Shown here piece after piece: positions 7,052 to 13,111 of a DNA stretch of 13,286 nucleotides. The stretch is from an uncultured Lachnospiraceae bacterium. GTDB taxonomy: Bacteria > Bacillota > Clostridia > Lachnospirales > Lachnospiraceae. The translations under genes were made by a program, and so were the position numbers. The DNA is taken from positions 1 through 13,286 of the forward strand of contig CAJUAA010000061.1 of the NCBI GenBank assembly GCA_910584205.1, read 5' to 3'. The notes under the pieces were generated by a model that saw only the letters and a list, made by a program, of their open reading frames with translations, was not told where the DNA came from and made no database searches. Position 1 is the stretch's first letter. Each line of letters opens with the position of its first letter.

Positions 7052-8077
7052 ATGAAATGTATTAACACAGTCGATGCAGCAGGTCATGTGCTGTGTCACG
7101 ACATCACGAGGATCGTAAAAGATGTGGTGAAGGACGCGGTGTTCCGGAAAGGGCATGTGATAGCGGAGGAGGATATTCCGATGCTGTTGTCTGTGGGGAA
7201 AGAACATGTGTACGTATGGGAGAAAAATGAAAACATGCTGCACGAAGACGAGGCGGCGCAGATCCTGTATGAGGTCTGTAAAAACGAGCACATGCATCCC
7301 ACTCCGGTGAAAGAGGGAAAGATTGAACTGGTTGCAGACTGTGACGGGGTGTTTCAGGTGGATGTGGACCGGCTGAACGCGGTCAACGAGATCGAGGAGG
7401 TGATGATTGCCACCCGGCATTCGAATACGGCGGTGAAGAAGGGCGACCGTCTGCTGGGGACGAGGGTCATTCCCCTGGTGATCGAGAAGGAGAAGATGGA
7501 GCGGGTGAAAGAGACGGCCGGCAGCGAGCCGCTGGTGTCACTGACGCCGTTTCAGAAGATGAAGGCGGGCATCGTGACCACCGGCAGCGAGGTATACCAT
7601 GGCAGGATTAAGGATACCTTTACTCCGGTTGTCATAGACAAGCTGGCAGGGTATGGGATCAGGGTCATGGAACAGACGGTCTGCGACGATGACCAGGAGG
7701 CGATCACGAATACGATTCTGGAGCTGAAGGAAAAGGGGGCGGACCTGATTCTCTGTACCGGCGGCATGAGCGTGGACCCGGATGACAGGACGCCGGGCGC
7801 CATCAAGCATACGGGCGCCAATATCGTCTCCTACGGTGCGCCGGTGCTGCCGGGCGCCATGTTCCTTCTGGGATATTTTGACGACGGAACGCCGGTCATG
7901 GGGCTGCCGGGATGCGTGATGTATGCCAAAGCGACGGTGTTCGACCTGGTGCTGCCCCGCATCGCAGCGGGAATTCCGGTAACCAGAAAAGAGCTGGCGC
8001 ATATGGGGAACGGCGGCTTCTGCCTTGGCTGCAGGACGTGTCATTATCCGAGCTGCGGATTTGGTAAAGGAGTATAG
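7052..8077 (+). CDS. MoeA-like molybdopterin-binding protein with four-cysteine C-terminal tail
   Basis: A 341-residue protein. Residues about 1-60 resemble the N-terminal 'GRVLAEDI' region of MoeA (AAGHVLCHDI). Residues about 170-310 are a MoCF/MogA-type molybdopterin-binding domain with GIVTTGSEV (173-181), CTGGMSVDPDDRTPG (235-249) and LPGCVMYAK (285-293). It lacks the standard MoeA catalytic 'S-x-M-D-G' loop and the C-terminal beta domain, so it is probably not a standard molybdotransferase. The tail reads CLGCRTCHYPSCGFGKG, with Cys324, Cys327, Cys330 and Cys335, which looks like a metal or iron-sulfur ligand set. GGAGG at 7041-7045 fixes the ATG. It has its own promoter and is followed 11 bases later by the MobA-like-ModE gene. 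It probably binds molybdopterin or finished cofactor; whether it stores, chaperones or senses it is unknown. Confidence 0.87.
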   Translation: MKCINTVDAAGHVLCHDITRIVKDVVKDAVFRKGHVIAEEDIPMLLSVGKEHVYVWEKNENMLHEDEAAQILYEVCKNEHMHPTPVKEGKIELVADCDGVFQVDVDRLNAVNEIEEVMIATRHSNTAVKKGDRLLGTRVIPLVIEKEKMERVKETAGSEPLVSLTPFQKMKAGIVTTGSEVYHGRIKDTFTPVVIDKLAGYGIRVMEQTVCDDDQEAITNTILELKEKGADLILCTGGMSVDPDDRTPGAIKHTGANIVSYGAPVLPGAMFLLGYFDDGTPVMGLPGCVMYAKATVFDLVLPRIAAGIPVTRKELAHMGNGGFCLGCRTCHYPSCGFGKGV

Positions 8078-8088
8078 AACAGGAACTC

Positions 8089-8982
8089 ATGAAGAAAACG
8101 GGCGCTTTGATTATCGCTTCTTCTGATTTCAGAGAGGAAAACAGGGACAATGAGGAGATTCCGGTGTTTCTGCCCATGCATCCGCTGGACGGGACAACGG
8201 TTATCAAACGGGAGATTGCCGCTCTTCGAAGGGCGGCGGTCTCCCCGGTTCTCGTTTTGCTGGGGTATCAGAAGGAGCTTCTGAAAAACCATCTGAGCCA
8301 CAACAAGGTGATGTTCGTGGAGGACGACCGGTATGAGGAACACGATCTTTCGGCCTCTGTGGAGCTGGGGCTTCGGGAGGCCGGGAAGCATATGGAGCGC
8401 GCGGTGGTGATTCCGGTGGAGTATCCGGCTTTTGCGAAGGAAACGCTGGAGACGCTTCTTCGGTGTCCGGCGGGGGCGGTTCCGGTCTGCCAGGGTCGGG
8501 AGGGCTATCCCCGGCTGTACGCCTTTGGAGCGCAGGAGCCGGAACGGTGTCCGGTGGAGGACCCGGGCTGTGTGCTTTCCGTCCGGACGGAGGACGGAAT
8601 CCGGCAGGCGGAAGCGTATATGCAGAAGCAGAGGGACGCCAATGAGCTCCGGTGCCGGAACCGGCTGACCCTGTCGAAGGAAGAAGATTTCTTCGATCCG
8701 GAGGTGTACCGGCTGCTGCGGCTGATTGACGAGACCGGATCGATCCAGGCGGCGGCGCTCAAGATGGATATCTCCTACACCAAGGGCTGGAAGATGGTGA
8801 ACCGGCTGGAGAAGGAGATGGGCTTTCTGTTCCTGAACCGCTGCAACGGCGGGAGAAACGGCGGAAGCTCCACCATCACCGGGGAGGGAAGGATCTTCAT
8901 GGAGCGCTATCATGCCATGGAAGAGGATATGCGGCGCATCAGCCGGCGTTTTTTTGACACGTATTTTCAGGATTTTCAGTGA
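8089..8982 (+). CDS. MobA-like nucleotidyltransferase domain fused to ModE-type winged-helix DNA-binding domain
   Basis: A 297-residue fusion. Residues about 5-185 have the fold pattern of MobA/MocA nucleotidyltransferases (ALIIASSDF..., VIKREIAALRRAAVSPVLVLLGY, then VVIPVEYPAFAKETL). The glycine-rich nucleotide loop L-A-G-G-x-S-x-R-M-G is missing, and the metal-binding 'P-x-D-x-P' is PVEYP (109-113), so catalysis is doubtful. Residues about 195-275 are a ModE/LysR-type winged helix: RLLRLIDETGSIQAAALKMD, ISYTKGWKMVNRLEKEMG and the GGRNGGSSTITGEG wing. There are no Mop/TOBE domains, so it cannot bind molybdate in the manner of E. coli ModE. AGGA at 8081-8084 precedes the ATG. It sits directly upstream of modABC, whose promoter carries a ModE-like inverted repeat, so it is the prime candidate regulator of the transporter. 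A nucleotide or cofactor-related ligand for the first domain is inference. Confidence 0.85.
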   Translation: MKKTGALIIASSDFREENRDNEEIPVFLPMHPLDGTTVIKREIAALRRAAVSPVLVLLGYQKELLKNHLSHNKVMFVEDDRYEEHDLSASVELGLREAGKHMERAVVIPVEYPAFAKETLETLLRCPAGAVPVCQGREGYPRLYAFGAQEPERCPVEDPGCVLSVRTEDGIRQAEAYMQKQRDANELRCRNRLTLSKEEDFFDPEVYRLLRLIDETGSIQAAALKMDISYTKGWKMVNRLEKEMGFLFLNRCNGGRNGGSSTITGEGRIFMERYHAMEEDMRRISRRFFDTYFQDFQ

Positions 8983-9001
8983 ACGGGTTCCCGCGAACCG
9001 T
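8983..9001 (+). terminator. weak hairpin after the MobA-ModE gene, possible terminator
   Basis: ACG-G-GTTC (8983-8990) pairs with GAACCGT (8995-9001) with one bulged G, immediately after the stop codon. The nearest T-run (9014-9019) is 13 bases further on, so it is not a classical intrinsic terminator. It may instead stabilise the upstream mRNA. Confidence 0.25.
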
Positions 9002-9024
9002 AATGATGTACAACTTTTTATTGT

Positions 9025-9074
9025 TCCCTGTGAAATTTTTGTGAAAAATGCTTGACAGAAAAATTTCACAGGGA
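9025..9074 (+). repeat. perfect 16-bp inverted repeat spanning the modA -35 region (candidate operator)
   Basis: TCCCTGTGAAATTTTT (9025-9040) and AAAAATTTCACAGGGA (9059-9074) are exact reverse complements separated by 18 bases. The -35 TTGACA (9052-9057) lies in the spacer, and the right arm fills the space between -35 and -10. There is no T-run after the right arm, so a terminator role is unlikely. A regulator bound to both arms would cover the promoter. The inner sequence CTGTGAAATTT recurs upstream of the gene at 12798-13055. Confidence 0.6.
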
Positions 9075-9081
9075 GTATAAT
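9052..9081 (+). promoter_or_regulatory. modABC promoter
   Basis: Consensus TTGACA (9052-9057) and consensus TATAAT (9076-9081) are separated by 18 bases, 61 bases before the modA start. Such a strong core promoter fits control by repression, and candidate operators lie both over and just after it. Confidence 0.8.
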
Positions 9082-9088
9082 TTGCTTA

Positions 9089-9114
9089 TCGTTATTAAAA
9101 TAAAAAAATAACGA
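9089..9114 (+). promoter_or_regulatory. candidate ModE-like operator downstream of the modA -10
   Basis: TCGTTATT (9089-9096) and AATAACGA (9107-9114) are perfect reverse complements separated by 10 AT-rich bases, beginning at about the expected transcription start. Known E. coli ModE sites have CG-x-TAT-type half-sites mirrored across an AT spacer, ending in TAACGAT, so the outer CGTTAT/ATAACG pattern is similar. The ModE-type winged helix is encoded by the gene immediately upstream. Binding itself is inference. Confidence 0.55.
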
Positions 9115-9141
9115 AAACACAGACGAAAGGGGACGCGAGAG

Positions 9142-10041
9142 ATGAAAAGGAACTGGATTGCGGTATTGACGGCGTGTGCGCTGTCCATGTCCGTGCTGGC
9201 CGGATGCGGCCCGAAGGAGCCGGAGGCGCAGATCGGGGCGCCGGAAGAGAGCGGGGAACCGGAAGGAACCGGGGAGACGCAGGCGCCGGAAGAGGAGTCC
9301 GCGCCTGCAGAAAAAGCAGTTACGTTGAACATATTCGCGGCGGCTTCCATGACGGAGACGCTGGAGGAAATCGGGCTTATGTACGCAGAGGAGGCGCCGG
9401 AGGTGGAGCTGGTGTTCAACTTTGATTCCTCCGGGACACTGAAGACCCAGATCCAGGAGGGAGCGGAGTGCGACCTGTTCATCTCTGCGGCGCAGAAGCA
9501 GATGAACCAGCTGGACCTTGCGGCTGATCCCGCGGTCAATGAAGAGGGGCTGGACTATGTGCTGGAAGGCAGCCGGGTCGACCTGCTGGAAAATAAAGTG
9601 GTGCTGGCGGTTCCGGACGGGAATCCGACGGGTATCGAGAGCTTTGAAGATTTGGGCACGGAACGGCTGAGCCTGCTGGCGCTGGGCAATGAGGACGTGC
9701 CGGTGGGACAGTATTCCACGGAGATTCTGACGGCGCTGGGCTTTCTGGACCGGCTGGAAGCGGACGGGAAGATTACCTATGGCTCCAACGTAAAGGAAGT
9801 GACCACCCAGGTGTCGGAGGCGTCGGCAGACGCGGGAATCATCTACGCCACGGACGCGTTTTCGGCGGGACTTACGGTGGTGGATGAGGCAGGGACGGAC
9901 CTGTGCAGGCAGGTAATCTATCCGGCGGCGGTGCTGAAAGGCTCCAAAGCTCCGGAGGAGGCGCAGGCGTTTCTGGACTATCTGAAGACGGACGCGTGCA
10001 TGCAGGTGTTCGAAGAGGTGGGATTTTCCAAAGCACAGTGA
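9142..10041 (+). CDS. modA: ModA, molybdate-binding lipoprotein of the ABC importer
   Basis: A 299-residue extracytoplasmic solute-binding protein. The signal peptide (MKRNWIAVLTACALSMSVLA) ends in a lipobox LAGC, with Cys22 as the lipid anchor, as usual for Gram-positive binding proteins. Residues about 25-58 are a linker rich in Glu, Pro and Gly. The mature domain begins VTLNIFAAASMTETLEEI and has FDSSGTLKTQI and DLFISAAQKQMNQL, followed late by SADAGIIYATDAF. The two serine-bearing loops (AAASMT and DSSGT) and the Tyr near the C-terminus match the oxyanion pocket of ModA. AAAGGGGA (9126-9133) precedes the ATG. It is followed by modB and modC, forming a complete importer. Molybdate versus tungstate preference cannot be read from the sequence. 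Confidence 0.95.
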   Translation: MKRNWIAVLTACALSMSVLAGCGPKEPEAQIGAPEESGEPEGTGETQAPEEESAPAEKAVTLNIFAAASMTETLEEIGLMYAEEAPEVELVFNFDSSGTLKTQIQEGAECDLFISAAQKQMNQLDLAADPAVNEEGLDYVLEGSRVDLLENKVVLAVPDGNPTGIESFEDLGTERLSLLALGNEDVPVGQYSTEILTALGFLDRLEADGKITYGSNVKEVTTQVSEASADAGIIYATDAFSAGLTVVDEAGTDLCRQVIYPAAVLKGSKAPEEAQAFLDYLKTDACMQVFEEVGFSKAQ

Positions 10042-10072
10042 GGATAGGGGGCCCTTCGGGCGGGCCTTATCC
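10042..10072 (+). repeat. GC-rich hairpin in the modA-modB gap
   Basis: GGATAGGG (10042-10049) can pair with CCTTATCC (10065-10072), allowing one G-U pair. Inside it GCCC (10051-10054) pairs with GGGC (10058-10061) around a TTC loop; a C(UUCG)G tetraloop is an alternative. It starts right after the modA stop and has no T-run. It is the kind of element that protects the upstream mRNA and sets higher ModA than ModB levels. That role is inferred. Confidence 0.45.
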
Positions 10073-10088
10073 GGATATGGGGGAAACG

Positions 10089-10790
10089 ATGGACTGGTAT
10101 CCGTTATATAATTCGCTGAGGATCGCGCTGATCTCCAGTGTGATCGTATTTTTTGCAGGCATCGGCGCCGCCTATTACATCGCCCGGCTGCATCCGGCAG
10201 TGAAGGGGTTTCTGGATGTGGTGCTGACGCTTCCGCTGGTTCTGCCGCCCACGGTGGTGGGCTATTTCCTGCTGGTGCTTCTGGGTCCCAGACGGCCCTT
10301 TGGCGCGTGGTTTCTGGAGACGTTTGGCACGAGGCTGGTGATGACCTGGTATTCGGGGATCTTTGCGGCGGCGGTGGTGGCGTTTCCGCTCATGTACCGG
10401 ACGGCCAGAGGGGCGTTCGAGAGCTTTGACGAAAATCTGGCGGACGCAGGGCGGACGCTGGGGCTTGGCGGGGCCTATATTTTCTGGCGGATCCGGATGC
10501 CCGCGTGCCGGCAGGGGATTCTGGCGGGAACGGTGCTGGCGTTCGCGAGGGCGCTGGGAGAATACGGCGCCACCAGCATGATCGCCGGATATACACCCGG
10601 CAGGACGGCGACCATCTCCACCACCGTCTACCAGCTCTGGAGGACGGATAACGATGCACTGGCGTTCCGGTGGGTCATGGTCAATGTGGCGATCTCGGCT
10701 GTGGTGCTTCTGGTAGTCAATCTGCTGGAACGCAGGGAACGAAGCGGCGCGGGGACGTACCCGGGCCGTTTGGTGAAGGAAAAAGCATGA
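10089..10790 (+). CDS. modB: ModB, molybdate ABC transporter permease
   Basis: A 233-residue inner membrane protein with about five hydrophobic segments (for example residues 11-31, 41-67, 84-103, 146-166 and 197-213). The ABC-permease EAA loop is clear at about 113-138 (DENLADAGRTLGLGGAYIFW RIRMP), with the conserved Gly that contacts ModC. The family-typical LPLVLPPTVVGYFLL (48-62) and ALGEYGATSMIAGYTPG (155-171) are present. The ATG at 10089 gives MDWYPLYNSLRIALISS, the usual ModB opening, and has GGGGGA just upstream. ATG 10077 would add only four residues. The open frame reaches back into modA but is a shadow there. It forms the channel for molybdate with the ModC dimer. Confidence 0.95.
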   Translation: MDWYPLYNSLRIALISSVIVFFAGIGAAYYIARLHPAVKGFLDVVLTLPLVLPPTVVGYFLLVLLGPRRPFGAWFLETFGTRLVMTWYSGIFAAAVVAFPLMYRTARGAFESFDENLADAGRTLGLGGAYIFWRIRMPACRQGILAGTVLAFARALGEYGATSMIAGYTPGRTATISTTVYQLWRTDNDALAFRWVMVNVAISAVVLLVVNLLERRERSGAGTYPGRLVKEKA

Positions 10791-10802
10791 GGAGGGATCT
10801 GG

Positions 10803-11903
10803 ATGCCGCTTTTGGTGGATATCAGGAAAAAACTGGGCGATTTTGAACTGCGGGCGTCCTTTCAGGCGGATCAGGGGGTGACCGGGATCCTGGGCGCCTC
10901 AGGCTGCGGGAAGAGCATGACGCTCCGCTGCATTGCGGGGATCGTAAGGCCGGATGAGGGAAGGATCGAGCTGGACGGGACCGTGTTCTTTGACTCGGAG
11001 AAGAAGATCGATCTGAAACCGCAGAAACGGCAGGTGGGGCTGCTGTTCCAGAATTACGCCCTGTTTCCCAATATGACGGTCCGTCAGAACCTGCTGACCG
11101 GCGTGAAAGCCCGGGAAAAGGACAAAGAGAAGGCGGATCGTCTGGTGCGGGAGATGATCCGGCGCTTCTCGCTGGACGGACTGGAGGGGCACCGGCCCTT
11201 CCAGCTCTCCGGCGGGCAGCAGCAGCGGACGGCGCTGGCGCGGATCCTTCTGTCAAAACCCCGTATGCTTATGCTGGACGAGCCCTTTTCCGCGCTGGAC
11301 GGCTATCTGAGATGGAACCTGGAGCTGGAGCTGTCGGAGGTGCTTCAGGAATATGGATGCAGCACGCTCTTTGTGTCCCACAGCCGGGACGAGATCTACC
11401 GGATCTGCCGGCAGGTCTGCGTGATGGACCGGGGGACGTCCGGCCCCGTCATACCGGTGAAGCAGCTGTTCGATTCGCCGGTGTCCAAGGCGGCGGCGCT
11501 TCTGTCCGGCTGCAAGAACTATTCCCGGGCCTGTCCGGCGGGAGGCCATACGGCCTTTGCCCGGGACTGGGGCGTGACGCTGGCTTATAAGGGGGAGGCG
11601 CCGGAGGGGTTCCGCCATATGGGGATCCGCAGCCATTACCTCCGCCTGGTGCCGTCCGGGGAAGCGGAAGGACTGGAAAACGTCTTTCGCTGCAGCATCC
11701 GGAGAATCATCGAGGATGTGTTTTCCATGGTAGTGATGGTCAGTCCGGCGGACGCCCCGGAAGTGTCCGCCGGGGACGAACATGAGAGCTGGCTGCGCCT
11801 GGAGCTTTCGAAAGAAGCATGGGAGGCGTTTTGCAGGAAGGAGGAACGTCAGGAAGAGGTTCTGGTCCATGTGGACCCTGGAGACGTGATGCTGCTGCGC
11901 TGA
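10803..11903 (+). CDS. modC: ModC, molybdate ABC transporter ATP-binding protein
   Basis: A 366-residue ATPase. The nucleotide-binding domain is complete: Walker A GASGCGKS (31-38), Q-loop Gln83 (LFQNYALFPNMT), signature LSGGQQQR (135-142), Walker B MLMLDE (155-160), D-loop SALD and H-loop His193 (VSHSRDE). Residues about 260-366 form a C-terminal TOBE/Mop-like extension (GIRSHYLRLVP ... EVLVHVDPGDVMLLR), which in ModC-type proteins can bind the oxyanion and inhibit transport. GGAGGG (10791-10796) lies six bases before the ATG, and the gene follows modB by 12 bases. A new promoter begins within ten bases of its stop, so the transport operon and the next gene are separable. Confidence 0.94.
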   Translation: MPLLVDIRKKLGDFELRASFQADQGVTGILGASGCGKSMTLRCIAGIVRPDEGRIELDGTVFFDSEKKIDLKPQKRQVGLLFQNYALFPNMTVRQNLLTGVKAREKDKEKADRLVREMIRRFSLDGLEGHRPFQLSGGQQQRTALARILLSKPRMLMLDEPFSALDGYLRWNLELELSEVLQEYGCSTLFVSHSRDEIYRICRQVCVMDRGTSGPVIPVKQLFDSPVSKAAALLSGCKNYSRACPAGGHTAFARDWGVTLAYKGEAPEGFRHMGIRSHYLRLVPSGEAEGLENVFRCSIRRIIEDVFSMVVMVSPADAPEVSAGDEHESWLRLELSKEAWEAFCRKEERQEEVLVHVDPGDVMLLR

Positions 11904-11912
11904 AACGGATGC

Positions 11913-11941
11913 TTTACACGGTTTGACGGATTGCTTATAAT
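11913..11941 (+). promoter_or_regulatory. promoter of the mogA-type gene
   Basis: TTTACA (11913-11918) and TATAAT (11936-11941) are spaced by exactly 17 bases, ten bases after the modC stop codon. This gives the adenylyltransferase gene its own promoter and a leader of about 97 bases. Confidence 0.7.
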
Positions 11942-11947
11942 GAGGAT

Positions 11948-11978
11948 GACAGGCGAAAAGCCTGTCCGGCCTGTCCGG
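11948..11978 (+). repeat. hairpin and tandem 9-bp repeat at the start of the mogA leader
   Basis: GACAGGC (11948-11954) and GCCTGTC (11960-11966) form a perfect 7-bp stem with a GAAAA loop, starting at about the expected transcription start. CCTGTCCGG then occurs twice in direct tandem (11961-11969 and 11970-11978), so GACAGG could pair with either copy. A hairpin at the 5' end would protect the mRNA; switching between two pairings is only a possibility. Confidence 0.45.
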
Positions 11979-12044
11979 GGAACAGACGGTGACGGGATGG
12001 GCGGAAAAGAACTGCACAAACAGATCGAAATGGAAGGTGATTGA

Positions 12045-12596
12045 ATGGGGGACATCAGAGCAGCCGGCAGTGACGGCGGAAAACAGAACATACCGGAGAA
12101 GTGCGCCATGAGAGCGGCGATTATTACATCCAGCGATTCCGGGTACGCGGGAGAGCGGGAGGACCGAAGCGGTCCGCTGATCCGGGAGATCCTGGAGGAG
12201 GGCGGCTATGAGGTGGTGCACAGCATCCTGCTTCCGGACGAGCGGAAGCTTTTGGCGGAGGAGATGGCGCGGATTGCGGATGAAGGGCTGGCGGAGCTCA
12301 TCCTGACCACGGGAGGGACCGGCTTCTCTCCGAGAGACTGTATGCCGGAAGCGACCATGGACGCGGCGGAGCGGATGGTACCGGGAATTCCGGAGGCCAT
12401 GCGGGCGTACAGCATGACCATTACCAACCGGGCCATGTTAAGCCGGGCCGCCGCCGGAATCCGGAAATCCACACTGATCGTCAATCTTCCGGGCAGTCCG
12501 AAGGCAGTCCGGGAAAGTCTGGAGTACATCCTTCCGGCCCTTGCGCACGGGCTGGAGATCCTGACCGGCCGCGCGTCGAACTGCGGGAGAACATAA
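12045..12596 (+). CDS. mogA: MogA/MoaB-type molybdopterin adenylyltransferase
   Basis: A 183-residue protein whose family domain spans about 22-175. It adenylylates molybdopterin with ATP, the step before metal insertion by MoeA. The core motifs are RAAIITSSDSGYAGE, EDRSGP (39-44), the TTGGTGFSPRD molybdopterin-binding loop (88-98) with Asp98, PEAT (101-104) and NLPGSPKAV (147-155). The ATG at 12045 is chosen because AGGTGAT (12035-12041) lies just upstream. The internal ATG at 12108, with GGAG at 12095-12098, would give the usual family length and remove a 21-residue non-conserved extension, so it remains possible. The gene has its own promoter and ends at a strong terminator. MogA and MoaB are hard to separate by eye, so the symbol is the functional best guess. 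Confidence 0.9.
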   Translation: MGDIRAAGSDGGKQNIPEKCAMRAAIITSSDSGYAGEREDRSGPLIREILEEGGYEVVHSILLPDERKLLAEEMARIADEGLAELILTTGGTGFSPRDCMPEATMDAAERMVPGIPEAMRAYSMTITNRAMLSRAAAGIRKSTLIVNLPGSPKAVRESLEYILPALAHGLEILTGRASNCGRT

Positions 12597-12603
12597 CCGA
12601 CAG

Positions 12604-12634
12604 AAAAACCGTCCTCGCTGTGAGGGCGGTTTTT
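12604..12634 (+). terminator. bidirectional intrinsic terminator after the mogA-type gene
   Basis: AAAAACCGTCCTC (12604-12616) pairs with GAGGGCGGTTTTT (12622-12634) with one G-T wobble and a five-base loop, eight bases after the stop. A T-run ends the right arm and an A-run begins the left arm, so it can terminate from both sides. It probably also ends the minus-strand gene at 12798-13055, for which no nearer hairpin is seen. Confidence 0.85.
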
Positions 12635-12750
12635 GTCTGTCTGTGAAGAAAAAGAGTGACAGAACTCATAAACAGTCAATATGTATGAAACAATAAGCTG
12701 ATTTTTGTTTATTATTCTAAAAATAGTATAATAAATACAAAAGAATTCTG

Positions 12751-12779
12751 TTGACTTATTAGTAAAAAGGTATTACATT
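12751..12779 (+). promoter_or_regulatory. promoter-like sequence pointing into the antisense of the small hypothetical gene
   Basis: TTGACT (12751-12756) and TACATT (12774-12779) are spaced by 17 bases in an otherwise empty AT-rich stretch. A transcript from here would run antisense across the gene at 12798-13055 and then towards the next plus-strand gene. It may be a chance match in AT-rich DNA. Confidence 0.25.
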
Positions 12780-12797
12780 GCTAAGTATAAAGCAGGA

Positions 12798-13055
12798 TTA
12801 TTGTGCATTTTGACCATGAGTGCCGCAGGGGTCCGTATCGGTGCCGTGCCCGGTCAGGTCTTTCAGACGCCGCATGCCGGTGTCGGAGACGAATACGAGT
12901 TCGCTGGGTTTTCCGTTCAGATCTTCTCCTTTCAGACGGAGAAAATTGGCGGTTTCGTAAAAATCGATGGGAAGTTCCCGGTGAAACGTCTCTCCTGTTG
13001 CCTCATCCGTCACTTCCAGTGTTACCATGTGCGCATGGATCTCATGAAGTTCCAT
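12798..13055 (-). CDS. small hypothetical protein
   Basis: An 85-residue protein beginning MELHEIHAHMVTLEVTDEAT and containing FHRELPIDFYETANFLRLKG and SELVFVSDTGMRRLKDLTGHG. It is soluble and acidic with no signal peptide, membrane segment or cysteine cluster; His-rich patches (HEIHAH near the start, GHGTDTDPCGTHG at the end) could bind metal, but this is speculation. I do not recognise the family. The start is ATG 13055, with AGGAGG at 13069-13064. The frame is open upstream to 13142 but without a comparable site. Its composition and ribosome-binding site favour it over the overlapping plus-strand frames. It converges with the mogA-type gene and is divergent from the reductase at 13246. Confidence 0.75.
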   Translation of the reverse strand: MELHEIHAHMVTLEVTDEATGETFHRELPIDFYETANFLRLKGEDLNGKPSELVFVSDTGMRRLKDLTGHGTDTDPCGTHGQNAQ

Positions 13056-13111
13056 TTTGTATTCCTCCTGAATCTGGTATCGGTCCGGACAGAGCCTGTC
13101 CTGGCGGATAC

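Noticed and set aside
11940..12044. 34-codon frame ending directly before the mogA-type start
   Set aside because: Its first ATG overlaps the -10 element, so the transcript from this promoter would not include it, and its composition follows the repeats in the leader.
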